Below are positions 19,149 to 27,317 of a stretch of 64,000 nucleotides of DNA, one piece after another. Numbering within the stretch: position 1 is the first letter of the stretch; the number at the start of each line of letters is the position of its first letter. Location: positions 1,736,001 through 1,800,000 of the forward strand of contig NZ_CP099399.1 in the NCBI RefSeq assembly GCF_024721175.1, written 5' to 3'. This DNA comes from Rhizobium sp. Pop5 (GTDB taxonomy: Bacteria > Pseudomonadota > Alphaproteobacteria > Rhizobiales > Rhizobiaceae). The notes below the pieces were generated by a model that was given only the letters and a program-made list of their open reading frames with translations, did not search any database and was not told the DNA's origin. The position numbers and the translations under genes are program-made.

Positions 19149-19583
19149 TCAGCCGGCAATATAGGCCTTGATGTCCTCGGCTTCGCGCTCGACTTCGGCG
19201 ATACGCGATTTCACCACGTCACCGATCGAGATGATGCCGGCGAGTTTGCCGTGGCTTTCCACCGGTACGTGACGGAAACGGCGGCTGGTCATCAGTTCCA
19301 TCAACTCATTGACGGTCGTTTCTTCGTGGCAGCGATAGACTTTTGACGTCATCACCTGAGAGAGCGGCTGATCGAGGCCCTCCTTACCATGTTTGGCGAT
19401 GGCGTGGACGAGATCGCGCTCGGTGAACATGCCCGAAATCCGGTTTTCCATCCCGACGACGACGATGGCGCCGATCTTCTTCTTGCTCAGGACGTTGGCC
19501 GCCTCGGCGACCGTGGTGTTCGGCCCGACGGTGACGACGTCCCTGCCCTTCAGGTCGAGGATTGCTTTGACTGAACTGGTCAT
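19149..19583 (-). CDS. CBS-domain pair protein
   Basis: 144 residues made of two CBS motifs only (about residues 8-65 and 75-135): VGPNTTVAEAANVLSKKKIGAIVVV and ISGMFTERDLVHAI, then ETTVNELMELMTSRRFRHVPV and AGIISIGDVVKSRI. CBS pairs bind adenosine nucleotides and act as energy or ligand sensors; there is no attached effector domain. AGGAGG upstream of the ATG at 19583 supports the start. It is convergent with the patatin gene. Confidence 0.93.
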   Translation of the reverse strand: MTSSVKAILDLKGRDVVTVGPNTTVAEAANVLSKKKIGAIVVVGMENRISGMFTERDLVHAIAKHGKEGLDQPLSQVMTSKVYRCHEETTVNELMELMTSRRFRHVPVESHGKLAGIISIGDVVKSRIAEVEREAEDIKAYIAG

Positions 19584-19677
19584 TCGAACCTCCTATGTCC
19601 GTGTAACACTTGTCACAGGCATCCGCGGCGGTTTTCTCCCCCCAGCGCGAATATAGGTCGATGGTGCACCGCCCGGC

Positions 19678-20472
19678 TCAGGATTGCAATATATCCTTCC
19701 CGGTAATGGCCGGTTCCACAGGCGGGCGCGGCGCCCGGTCGAAAAGCGAAAAAAGCAGGAAGCCGAAGACGAAGCCGCCGATATGCGCGTCCCAGGCGAT
19801 CGCCTGATCGCTATCGCCCGCGAGCGGTATGCCGACGGCGATCAGCGCGTTGCCGATGAGCCAGAGCAGCATGAAAATCACGACAGTCCGGCTCTTCAGC
19901 GCTTCGAAGATGGAAAGCCGCGCATTGAGATGTGTCGGCATGGACAGCATCAGCCGCTGGTCGGCCGGAAAGGCGAATCGGCAGGCAGCCCCCATCAACC
20001 CGGAGATGACGCCAGATGCGCCGATGAGCAGCGATATGTCGCCCCAGTTGAGCGCGGTGTGCACGGCGGCGGATGCGACGGAGGAGAGAATCCAGAAGAG
20101 AACGAAACGCAGCGTTCCGATCCGGCGCACGACCGGTGCGCCGAAAGCCATGAGCCAGAATCCGTTGAAGACGATGTGCTGGACGCTGCCATGCAGCAGC
20201 GAATAGGTGACGGGCGTCCAGAACAATTCCCACCCCTGCTGCGACAGCGGAATCACGTAGCGGGCGGGAACGAAGCCGAAGGTGAAGAGCAGCCAGCTTA
20301 CCGCATCGTCGGACAGCACCAGCGTCTGCACCGCATAGATGAGGACCAGCAGGCAAAGGCTGAAGAACAGCGCAGGCGGAAGGTTGAAGACCGGTACACG
20401 CGGTGGCCGTGCCGGCGGCTGGACCTCGGGAGGTTCGGGCGCCTTGTTCGGCTCGGCCGTCTGCTCGTTCAT
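19678..20472 (-). CDS. Rhomboid family intramembrane serine protease
   Basis: 264 residues. After a Pro/Glu-rich cytosolic stretch (1-30) come six or so membrane helices. The catalytic Ser153 lies in GASGVISGLMG and the catalytic His230 in WDAHIGGFVFG; the His-Asn pair of helix 2 is represented by VQHIVFNGFWLM. Rhomboids cut transmembrane substrates within the membrane. The ATG at 20472 (MNEQTAEPN) is preferred over 20520. A minus-strand terminator lies 47 bases upstream of the start, so its promoter is either very close or transcription reads through. Confidence 0.92.
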   Translation of the reverse strand: MNEQTAEPNKAPEPPEVQPPARPPRVPVFNLPPALFFSLCLLVLIYAVQTLVLSDDAVSWLLFTFGFVPARYVIPLSQQGWELFWTPVTYSLLHGSVQHIVFNGFWLMAFGAPVVRRIGTLRFVLFWILSSVASAAVHTALNWGDISLLIGASGVISGLMGAACRFAFPADQRLMLSMPTHLNARLSIFEALKSRTVVIFMLLWLIGNALIAVGIPLAGDSDQAIAWDAHIGGFVFGFLLFSLFDRAPRPPVEPAITGKDILQS

Positions 20473-20518
20473 CTGTGTTTTGCCTCGTTGAGGCCACAGC
20501 CATACAGGAGCGCCCGGC

Positions 20519-20549
20519 AAAAAAAAAGCCGCCCGCAGTGTCGGGCGGC
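20519..20549 (-). terminator. Strong minus-strand Rho-independent terminator in a gene-free stretch
   Basis: Read on the minus strand: GCCGCCCG, loop ACACTG, CGGGCGGC (stem 20528-20535 with 20542-20549), followed by nine T (20519-20527). It is among the best terminators in the window, yet no minus-strand gene lies between it and 20765, where only the divergent PAS gene begins. The transcript it ends is either a small RNA or an attenuated leader of the rhomboid gene. The upstream stretch 20550-20765 holds a second small stem (CTTCGA/TCGAAG) and a CCTCCCC segment. Confidence 0.8.
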
Positions 20550-20765
20550 GTAACCCGGAACTCCTGGAAAGACCTGGCCCGGGGAGGTTGTGCTGAACTT
20601 CGAAAGTCGAAGCGATGGAGGGACAGTGTCATGAGAGACGCCCCATCTCAACCGAAACCATTTCTTAACCTTAACCGCCGGGATTTGGCATGAAATCCGC
20701 AAGGTAAAGCCTGTGAGGGCCATGACGGCCTGAAATTGCTCCGGAATGGGACAGGCTGGTGTGAA

Positions 20766-21383
20766 ATGCGTTTACAGACGACCATCGAAATATTTGACTA
20801 CTGGAACCGTATCCGCGGCACCGCGGATGCACCGTTGAAATCCCAGGTCGAACCTTCTGCAGTCCCCCATCTTCTCCAGAGTCTCTTTATTCTGGAGACA
20901 CGCGACGGCGGAGACATCGGTTTCCGGCTTGCCGGCACCCGCATCTGCGATCTCTTCGGGCGAGATCTGCGCGGCGAACGCTTTTCCTCGCTCTGGGCGA
21001 ATGGCCAGCATACCGATATCGAACGCACGGCGATGGGCGTGATGGACCATGCAATGCCGGCGCTGTTCAATGCCACCGGCTACAGCACCGTCGGCCATCA
21101 GGCTTCTTTCGAGATCGTTATGATGCCGCTACGCTCACGAGATGGCGCCTGCGATCGGCTGCTCGGCGCGATCGCACCAGCGGCGGCCGCGAGCTGGCTG
21201 GAGATCGTGCCGCTCGAATTCCTGGCGCTGGACCGCAGCCGCCTGCTGCCGACACATTTCGGCAAGGCCGTGCCGGCCGTCCCGCGCCCGATCAACGAGG
21301 TCGTCGCCGGCAGAGGCGCCCGTTTTGGCGAGATCATGCGCCGTATGGTGTCGCAGTTGCTGACGAGCGTGGAGGCGCGCTGA
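20766..21383 (+). CDS. PAS-domain protein (rhizobial type)
   Basis: 205 residues. FDYWNRIRGTADAPLKSQVEPSAV, then FRLAGTRICDLFGRDLRGE and DRLLGAIAP, fit the alphaproteobacterial PAS_5 family (formerly a DUF), with no attached output domain. A ligand- or redox-sensing role is possible but unknown. The ATG at 20766 (MRLQTTIEIFDYWN) is chosen over 20736. It precedes the PilZ gene by about 125 bases on the same strand, so the two may be linked. Confidence 0.82.
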   Translation: MRLQTTIEIFDYWNRIRGTADAPLKSQVEPSAVPHLLQSLFILETRDGGDIGFRLAGTRICDLFGRDLRGERFSSLWANGQHTDIERTAMGVMDHAMPALFNATGYSTVGHQASFEIVMMPLRSRDGACDRLLGAIAPAAAASWLEIVPLEFLALDRSRLLPTHFGKAVPAVPRPINEVVAGRGARFGEIMRRMVSQLLTSVEAR

Positions 21384-21507
21384 CGGTCCCGTTTTGAGAC
21401 AACAGGGATACTCGTTTTCGGCTAGGCTGGGATGGGGCGGAACAACCTTCTGTTAATGGATTGCGGGTAAAGATCGAGCTCTGCCATTTTCATGAAGAAG
21501 CCCTTTG

Positions 21508-22119
21508 ATGCACTCGTTCCAGTCAGCTCAGACGCAAAGACCTGCGCCGCGCCCTGAACAGGGCGTGTTCCAGCGTGTGCCCATCAATATGCAGGGCCGG
21601 CTGATGCTTGCCAATTACGAGGAATTCGAATGCATGGTGATCGACATGTCGCCTGGCGACATGTACGTCACCTGCCTCGGCCGACCCCGCGCCAGCGAAC
21701 GGGTGGTCGCCTATATCGATCATCTCGGTCGCGTCGAAGGTTACGTTCAGACGATTGACGGCCGCGGCTTCACCATGTCGATCAACGCCACCGACCGCAA
21801 ACGCGAGAAGCTTGCCGCTCAACTCACCTGGCTTGCCAATAAACACGAGCTCGGCCTGCCCGAAGATCGCCGCCACGACCGCCTGACACCGCGAGACGTC
21901 AAGACCGAACTCACGCTCGAGGATGGCACGCGCTATTCCTGCCGCATCATGGACCTTTCGCTGTCGGGCGCTGCCATCGACGTCGAAATGCGTCCCTCCA
22001 TCGGAACGGCGGTGCGTCTCGGCAATATGCGCGGCCGTGTCGTTCGCCACTTCGTCGAAGGTGTCGCGATCGAATTCCTCTCGATCCAGTCCCGCGAGAC
22101 GCTGCGCGAATTTCTTTAG
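21508..22119 (+). CDS. Tandem PilZ-domain protein
   Basis: 203 residues with two PilZ-like halves. The second (about 115-203) has the intact cyclic-di-GMP motifs: RRHDR followed by DLSLSG. The first (about 12-100) has only a degenerate form (FQRVPINMQGR, then DMSPGD), lacking a proper RxxxR/DxSxxG pair. It is a likely cyclic-di-GMP effector in the cytosol; the target, such as motility or polysaccharide, is not visible. The start is the ATG at 21508; a TTG at 21505 is directly before it. Confidence 0.87.
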   Translation: MHSFQSAQTQRPAPRPEQGVFQRVPINMQGRLMLANYEEFECMVIDMSPGDMYVTCLGRPRASERVVAYIDHLGRVEGYVQTIDGRGFTMSINATDRKREKLAAQLTWLANKHELGLPEDRRHDRLTPRDVKTELTLEDGTRYSCRIMDLSLSGAAIDVEMRPSIGTAVRLGNMRGRVVRHFVEGVAIEFLSIQSRETLREFL

Positions 22120-22179
22120 GCCGTCTTCCATTCGTCATCAAAGTATCGGATATGACCCGCATCTGTCGCGGGTGCGCCG

Positions 22180-23154
22180 ATGTCACCTCTTTATCCTGAA
22201 ATCGAACCCTATGATCATGGCCTGCTCGATACGGGCGACGGCAACATGATCTATTGGGAGGCCTGCGGCAACCCGGCTGGCCTGCCGGCGCTTGTGCTGC
22301 ATGGCGGGCCGGGTTCCGGTTGTTCGACCGCCGCCAGGCGCCAGTTCGATCCCGATGCTTACCGGATCATTCTGTTCGATCAGCGCAATTGCGGCCGCAG
22401 CCTGCCGAGCGCAGCCAATCGAGAAACCGATCTTTCCCTCAACACCACCTGGCATCTCATCGCCGATATCGAACGGCTGCGGACCCATCTCGGCATCAAC
22501 AGCTGGCTCCTTCTCGGTAATTCCTGGGGTTCCACGCTGGCGCTCGCCTATGCCGAAACCCATCCGAATCGGGTCCGCGCAATCGTCATCGCTGGCGTGA
22601 CTACCACGCGCCGCTCGGAGATCGACTGGCTCTATCGTGGCATGGCGCCTCTCTTTCCCGAGGAATGGCACCGTTTCCGTCAGGCGATTCCGTCTGGCAT
22701 GCACACCGAGGACGAGGATATCGTCACCGCGTATCATCGTCTTCTCAACGATCCGGATCCGGAAACGCGCCTCAAGGCGGCACGCGACTGGCATGATTGG
22801 GAGGCGGCCTCGATCCTGCTCGCCGATCCCGTAGGCCTGCCGCGCCGCTGGTCCGATCCCGGCTATCTGCTGACGCGCGCCCGCATCATTAACCACTATT
22901 TCGTACACGGCGCCTGGCTTGAGGAAGGCGTGCTGTTGAAGAATGCAGCGCGACTCAGCGGTATTCCCGGTGTCCTGCTGCAGGGCAGGTTCGACATCGA
23001 GGCGCCGCTTGTCACCGCCTGGGAACTGGCTCGCGCCTGGCCGCAAAGCGAACTCAGGATCATCGCGCGCGCCGCCCATTCCACTTCAAATCCCGATATG
23101 AGCGCGGCGATCGTTGCCGCCACCGACCGATTTCGCGACTTTCCTCAAAAATAA
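22180..23154 (+). CDS. pip: Proline iminopeptidase
   Basis: 324 residues of the alpha/beta-hydrolase S33 family. HGGPGSGCS is the oxyanion loop, FDQRNCGRS follows (usually FDQRGCGRS), and the nucleophile Ser115 lies in GNSWGSTLALAYAETHP. The acid is in LLQGRFDIEAP and the His in ARAAHST. It removes N-terminal proline from peptides in the cytosol. Length is standard. Its substrate preference is a family expectation, not seen directly. Confidence 0.93.
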   Translation: MSPLYPEIEPYDHGLLDTGDGNMIYWEACGNPAGLPALVLHGGPGSGCSTAARRQFDPDAYRIILFDQRNCGRSLPSAANRETDLSLNTTWHLIADIERLRTHLGINSWLLLGNSWGSTLALAYAETHPNRVRAIVIAGVTTTRRSEIDWLYRGMAPLFPEEWHRFRQAIPSGMHTEDEDIVTAYHRLLNDPDPETRLKAARDWHDWEAASILLADPVGLPRRWSDPGYLLTRARIINHYFVHGAWLEEGVLLKNAARLSGIPGVLLQGRFDIEAPLVTAWELARAWPQSELRIIARAAHSTSNPDMSAAIVAATDRFRDFPQK

Positions 23155-23386
23155 TTTTTCCGCCGAACCCGCGGATGTGAGCGATATTCTGGTTCTGAAC
23201 CGGTCGAATAGGCCGACTTCTGGGGCATCGCCCGTCGGTTACGCGCCGCGGCTCGCCGTAGCTGGTGCAGCGGAATTTATCCGGCTCAACGAAAATCCTT
23301 AACGCCAGGACGGCAGCCCAAGCCTTTTGCGGGCGAAAGGCTTGTTGCGTGAATTATAATTTTAATCGATTTCGAGACAAATCCGC
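23155..23386. other. Gene-free stretch after pip with one hairpin
   Basis: No plausible gene. A 9-bp stem (CAAGCCTTT at 23319-23327, AAAGGCTTG at 23336-23344) with an 8-nt loop may end the pip transcript, although no clear T-run follows. DNA turns AT-rich from about 23350 on, as expected of a promoter region for the next gene. Confidence 0.4.
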
Positions 23387-23441
23387 GTCAAATTTTATGC
23401 GCATTCGAGATTGTTTTGAGTCAAATTTTATCGGCATTTGA
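23387..23441 (+). repeat. Pair of direct repeats upstream of the BTLCP gene
   Basis: GTCAAATTTTATGCGCATTC at 23387 recurs as GTCAAATTTTATCGGCATTT at 23420, a 33-base offset, close to three helical turns. They sit about 90-140 bases before the ATG at 23530 in AT-rich DNA. This is consistent with a double binding site for a regulator, but which one is unknown. Confidence 0.5.
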
Positions 23442-23529
23442 ATCAACTAAGCCTTTAATTCTATTACGTAATTTTGCGTGAGATAAAAACGTCTATGCCA
23501 TTGTCGCTCCATCTCACGGGGAGACGGCA

Positions 23530-24135
23530 ATGACAACTGCGAATATCCTGAAAGGCGGCCTTATGGCCGGTGCCATCATGATGGCGATGGCGGGTTCGGG
23601 ACAGGCGATGCCCGCCAGCATGGCACTGGCAGGCAATGCCAGCCCGCCGATCGGACACTACGAATTCTGCAAGGCGAATCCGAAAGAATGCGCCTATGCC
23701 GGCGGCGATGCCGGTCCGGCCATTCTTACCGAGGATCGCTGGAAGGAAATCCTCAAGGTCAACTACACTGTCAATTCGACGATTCAACCGGAGACGGATG
23801 AACAGATCTACGGCGTCGAAGAGCGCTGGGCCTATCCCACAACCGTCGGCGATTGTGAGGACTATGCCCTCTTGAAGCGCAAGATGCTGATCGACGACGG
23901 CTTCTCGCCGTCCGATACGCTGATGACGGTCGTGCTGCAGCCAAACGGCGAAGGTCATGCCGTGCTGACGGTTCGCACCGATCACGGCGACTTCATCCTC
24001 GACAACATGCGCAACAAGGTGCTGCTGTGGTCGGATACCGAATACACCTTTCTGAAGCGCCAGTCCGCCGACGATCCGGCTCGCTGGTCGAAGCTTCAGG
24101 ACGGCCGCGCTGTCGCGGTTGGTAGCGTCAAGTAA
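23530..24135 (+). CDS. Exported transglutaminase-like cysteine peptidase (BTLCP family)
   Basis: 201 residues with a signal peptide (LMAGAIMMAMAGSGQAMPA). The bacterial transglutaminase-like cysteine protease core has Cys109 in TVGDCEDYALLKRKMLIDDG, a His in GEGHAVLTV and an Asp in GDFILDNM. BTLCP proteins (LapG relatives) include proteases that cleave adhesins in response to cyclic-di-GMP, but many rhizobial members stand alone, as here, with no LapD or adhesin nearby. Its substrate is unknown. An intrinsic terminator follows at 24211. Confidence 0.9.
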   Translation: MTTANILKGGLMAGAIMMAMAGSGQAMPASMALAGNASPPIGHYEFCKANPKECAYAGGDAGPAILTEDRWKEILKVNYTVNSTIQPETDEQIYGVEERWAYPTTVGDCEDYALLKRKMLIDDGFSPSDTLMTVVLQPNGEGHAVLTVRTDHGDFILDNMRNKVLLWSDTEYTFLKRQSADDPARWSKLQDGRAVAVGSVK

Positions 24136-24210
24136 AATGGCCCGCCGGCCTTGCCGGCAACAGGCCTCGGCCCGGTCAGTCCCCGCATCCCGTCCCCGAC
24201 CGGTGCCCAA

Positions 24211-24250
24211 GAGCCGTTCCCGCTGTCCCGGGAACGGCTCGCCCATTTTT
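24211..24250 (+). terminator. Rho-independent terminator after the BTLCP gene
   Basis: 12-bp perfect stem (24211-24222 with 24229-24240; GAGCCGTTCCCG / CGGGAACGGCTC), 6-nt loop, then GCCCATTTTT ending at 24250. It lies about 75 bases beyond the stop. Confidence 0.85.
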
Positions 24251-24420
24251 AGCCTGGGCAAGCGTTAGCTCACCTCTCGGTGACGCTGTCCCAGGACAGC
24301 ACACCGGCTATATTTTTAGTGAATTATTAACCCTACCGGCCCGATGATGACGACCAGATTCATCACCGGCACCGGCGGCTCATGTTCATCTTGCGGCGGA
24401 CCGAAACGCGAAGAACCGCC

Positions 24421-25167
24421 ATGAGCCACGCCGTGCACAGCGCACCGGAGGAGCAACCGCTCCTTTCCATGGGTTTCCTGCTCCGCACAATGACGGTGAT
24501 CGCCGTCCTTGCGGTTCTGACCGTCGCGATCAGCATTGGCGGGCGCTGGTTCGGCCGGCATATCTCGCTCGCCGGCAATACCGACAGCACTGCTGAAATC
24601 ACCCTGACCATCGGCCGCGATACGGTGAAATTTCCCGAGAATGCCATCCGCTTCCCGAGCCAGAGACATGAAGGTGCCGCCGAGCGCGTCGATCTCTACC
24701 TCGCCTGGCCTGATCTGCAGGGTTATGGCAAGGCCAACCACCTTCGATTCGACGATATTGCACAATCCTCCGGTCTGATCTTTCTGCAGGTCACCCAGAG
24801 CACCATGTCGCGCGACATGTCCGGGCGGCTGGAGCCGATCTATTCGCATCTGCTGGAAGGAACGCCCGAGCCCTTTCGCGACGGCTTGACGCTGCATCGT
24901 CTTCGCGCCGACGCGGGCTACGGCGACGAGGTGCTGCTGACGGCACCCGTGAAAGGCGGACCGGACTACGTCGTGCGCTGCATATTGCCTTCAGCCCCGG
25001 ACAAGGCGGCAAGCGGAGATTGTCAGCGCGATATCAAGGTCGGCAGGGATCTCAGCGTTCTCTACCGCTTCTCCAGCAGCCATCTCGATGACTGGGAACA
25101 TATTGATGCCGCTATCCGCACCTTTGTGGAGGCGCGTCTGGTGAACCGTTCCGCGACGGGTTCCTAA
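24421..25167 (+). CDS. Membrane-anchored protein of unknown function
   Basis: About 248 residues. One N-terminal membrane helix (MTVIAVLAVLTVAISIGGRWF) after a short cytosolic part; the rest is likely periplasmic. VDLYLAWPDLQGY and DYVVRCILPSAP are the most ordered-looking stretches, with one Cys in each of RCIL and GDCQRD that may form a disulfide. I do not recognise a family with known function; it looks conserved in rhizobia. The start may be the ATG at 24421 or the upstream ATG at 24382, and neither has a strong ribosome binding site. Confidence 0.7.
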   Translation: MSHAVHSAPEEQPLLSMGFLLRTMTVIAVLAVLTVAISIGGRWFGRHISLAGNTDSTAEITLTIGRDTVKFPENAIRFPSQRHEGAAERVDLYLAWPDLQGYGKANHLRFDDIAQSSGLIFLQVTQSTMSRDMSGRLEPIYSHLLEGTPEPFRDGLTLHRLRADAGYGDEVLLTAPVKGGPDYVVRCILPSAPDKAASGDCQRDIKVGRDLSVLYRFSSSHLDDWEHIDAAIRTFVEARLVNRSATGS

Positions 25168-25203
25168 AATGCAGCTAAGCGGCGAAATAAACGATTCATC
25201 ATA

Positions 25204-25234
25204 AACGGATTGGTAACGCCCAACCGTTAGTTTT
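25204..25234 (+). terminator. Putative terminator after the membrane-anchored unknown
   Basis: Stem AACGG/CCGTT plus TTGG/CCAA with a one-base bulge (25204-25213 with 25220-25228), 6-nt loop, followed by AGTTTTG. It is weaker than the other terminators in the window. Confidence 0.5.
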
Positions 25235-25323
25235 GAACGACGGACTGTGCGGCGGGAGGTGTGCGGTTCCGGCCGAATATCTGAAGTGCCAAATATCTGA
25301 AATGCAAAGCGAAGAGTGGAATA

Positions 25324-26844
25324 GTGTCAAGGTCAGTCTCCTCCGTATCATCGTCCCGATCTGGCAGCGTTTTCGCAAGGCTGTTAGCGGTCCTTTCGGT
25401 GGCCGTCAGCATCGTGCTGGTCGATTCGATTAGTGCCGAAGCGGAAGCGGCAAATCCGAAATATGCGGGCATCGTCGTCGACGCCAAGACCGGTAACGTT
25501 CTCTACAGCGAGAATGCCGACCGGCTGCAATATCCGGCCTCGCTGACCAAGATGATGACCCTTTATATGACCTTCGAGGCGCTGGAGCAGGGTCGCATCC
25601 GTCTCGATACGCCGGTCCCCTTCTCCGCTCATGCTGCAGCCCAGGCGCCGACCAAGCTTGGTGTGCGCGCCGGCGGCACAATCACCGTCGAACAAGGTAT
25701 TCTCGGTCTCGTCACGCTTTCGGCCAATGATGCCGCTACCGCTCTCGGCGAGATGCTCGGCGGCGGCAGCGAGGATCGCTTTGGCCAGTTGATGACCGCC
25801 AAGGCGCATGCGCTCGGTATGACGCGCACCACCTACCGCAATGCCAACGGTCTGCCGAACACGGCGCAGATGACGACGGCGCGCGATCAGGCGCGTCTCG
25901 GCATCGCTCTTCGCCAGCATTTTCCGCAATATTACGGTTATTTCTCCACCCGCGCCTTCAAGTTCGGCACCCGCACGATCCGCAGCCATAACCGCCTGGT
26001 CGGTTCCGTGCGCGGCGTCGACGGCATCAAGACCGGTTATACCCGGGCTGCCGGCTTCAATCTTGTGAGCTCGGTGCAGGTGGACGGCAAGTCGATCGTC
26101 GGTGTTGTCCTCGGCGGCGCATCGACGCCCGCCCGCGACACCCAGATGCGCAACCTGATTGCGACCTACCTGCCGAAGGCTTCGAGCCGCGGCGGCTCCT
26201 CGGCGCTGATCGCCCAGGCAGCCCCTGCCCCGGCGCCGGCGATCATTGAAACGCCCGCTCCGGTCGAGCCGCCGAAGGCTCCGCAGCAGGTCGCAAAAAC
26301 GATCACACCAGCACAGCCGCCGGTTTCGGCCGCCGTCGCTGATCTAAGCCTGCCGCACAAGGGACCGCAGCCGGATGCGCGCTATCAGGTCGCCGAGACC
26401 GAGGTGGCCTACACCGAAACCGCTGCGCCGAAGACCGACAATCCGCTGGTGACCCAGGCAATGCCCGCGCCGACCAAAGTCAAGACCAAGACCTTCAAGC
26501 CGCAGGCTGCTGCCGCGGCCCCAGCCGAAGACAGCGATAACGCCGTCGACAACGTCACGACCGCGTCGACCAGCCCGACCACGGCCAAAGACGGGCCGGC
26601 CGGCTGGGTCGTGCAGGTCGGCGTTTCGCCGAGCCGGCAGATGGCCATGGACCTCCTGGATAGCGCCAAGAACAAGGGCGGCAAGGCGCTGGCCTCGGCG
26701 AAACCCTTCGCAGTCGCCTATGGGGCCGGCAATGATCAGGTGTACCGCGCTCGCTTCGGTGGCTTCGACGATCAGCGCGACGCCGTCAACGCCTGCAAGG
26801 CCTTGAAGAAGGCCGGCGTCAAGTGCTGGGCCGCCGCCCAATGA
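25324..26844 (+). CDS. D-alanyl-D-alanine carboxypeptidase with C-terminal SPOR domain
   Basis: 506 residues. A signal peptide (residues about 16-43) exports it to the periplasm. The penicillin-binding S11 motifs are intact: S73LTK76, S133AN135 and K236TG. It trims the terminal D-Ala from peptidoglycan pentapeptides. A Pro/Ala-rich linker (about 290-425) leads to a SPOR domain (GWVVQVGVSPSRQMAMDLLD through ACKALKKAGVKCWAA) that binds denuded glycan at division sites. This PBP5-SPOR fusion is common in Rhizobiales. The start is a GTG at 25324; no ATG is near enough to preserve the signal peptide. Confidence 0.94.
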   Translation: MSRSVSSVSSSRSGSVFARLLAVLSVAVSIVLVDSISAEAEAANPKYAGIVVDAKTGNVLYSENADRLQYPASLTKMMTLYMTFEALEQGRIRLDTPVPFSAHAAAQAPTKLGVRAGGTITVEQGILGLVTLSANDAATALGEMLGGGSEDRFGQLMTAKAHALGMTRTTYRNANGLPNTAQMTTARDQARLGIALRQHFPQYYGYFSTRAFKFGTRTIRSHNRLVGSVRGVDGIKTGYTRAAGFNLVSSVQVDGKSIVGVVLGGASTPARDTQMRNLIATYLPKASSRGGSSALIAQAAPAPAPAIIETPAPVEPPKAPQQVAKTITPAQPPVSAAVADLSLPHKGPQPDARYQVAETEVAYTETAAPKTDNPLVTQAMPAPTKVKTKTFKPQAAAAAPAEDSDNAVDNVTTASTSPTTAKDGPAGWVVQVGVSPSRQMAMDLLDSAKNKGGKALASAKPFAVAYGAGNDQVYRARFGGFDDQRDAVNACKALKKAGVKCWAAAQ

Positions 26845-26881
26845 CCTATTCGATGCTGCTCACGCAAGTGCTGGCGGCATC

Positions 26882-26925
26882 GGTGACGACCGGAATCGGT
26901 GTTTGCGTTTCCGGTCACCATTTTT
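26882..26925 (+). terminator. Rho-independent terminator after the carboxypeptidase gene
   Basis: Two-part stem: GGTGA (26882-26886) with TCACC (26915-26919) and CCGGAA (26890-26895) with TTCCGG (26909-26914), a 3-base bulge, a 13-nt loop, and TTTTT at 26921-26925. Confidence 0.7.
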
Positions 26926-26957
26926 GAACTCGATCAGTATTGCTTACGGGGAAAACA

Positions 26958-27233
26958 ATGGCGATCAATGAGAATGTTCCGGGAACGCCTTCAGAGCGCC
27001 GCGCCGCGGCCAAGATGCGCTCCTCCTTGCATCCGTTGCACGAGGCCGCTTTGCGCCTCGCCGAACTCGGTCTGCAGCGGCCGAAGGCGAAGTCTGCGAA
27101 GACCCGGGATCTCATCAATCTGCTGCTTTGCCATGGCGCCCGCGCCTGGCGCTATTCTCAGCCTGAGGCGCGCATCCACCTGCACGTGACCTCGCCTGAT
27201 GGCAGTGCGCCGGTGCAGTTGCGTCTGCGTTGA
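26958..27233 (+). CDS. Small conserved protein of unknown function
   Basis: 91 residues, not recognised. Basic in the first half (SERRAAAKMRSSLHPLHEAALRLAELG), then AKTRDLINLLLCHGARAWRYSQPEARIHLHVTSPDG. It has no signal peptide or membrane helix. ACGGGG before the ATG at 26958 and a shared-type terminator after it support a real gene. Coding bias resembles the neighbours. Confidence 0.68.
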   Translation: MAINENVPGTPSERRAAAKMRSSLHPLHEAALRLAELGLQRPKAKSAKTRDLINLLLCHGARAWRYSQPEARIHLHVTSPDGSAPVQLRLR

Positions 27234-27279
27234 ACCGCAGAGCGTCCGACCGGCCGCACTATCGCTTTCAATGCATGCG

Positions 27280-27313
27280 AGACCCCGAAGATCGATTCCG
27301 GTTTTCGGGGTCT
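27280..27313. terminator. Bidirectional terminator between convergent genes
   Basis: 10-bp stem AGACCCCGAA (27280-27289) with TTCGGGGTCT (27304-27313), 14-nt loop, placed between the stop of the 91-residue gene and the stop of the DUF1489 gene. T-rich flanks are modest on both strands. Confidence 0.65.
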
Positions 27314-27317
27314 TCCG

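Noticed and set aside
23319..23344. Hairpin after pip as a full terminator
   Set aside because: Good 9-bp stem but no T-run on either side; kept only as a note within the gene-free stretch.
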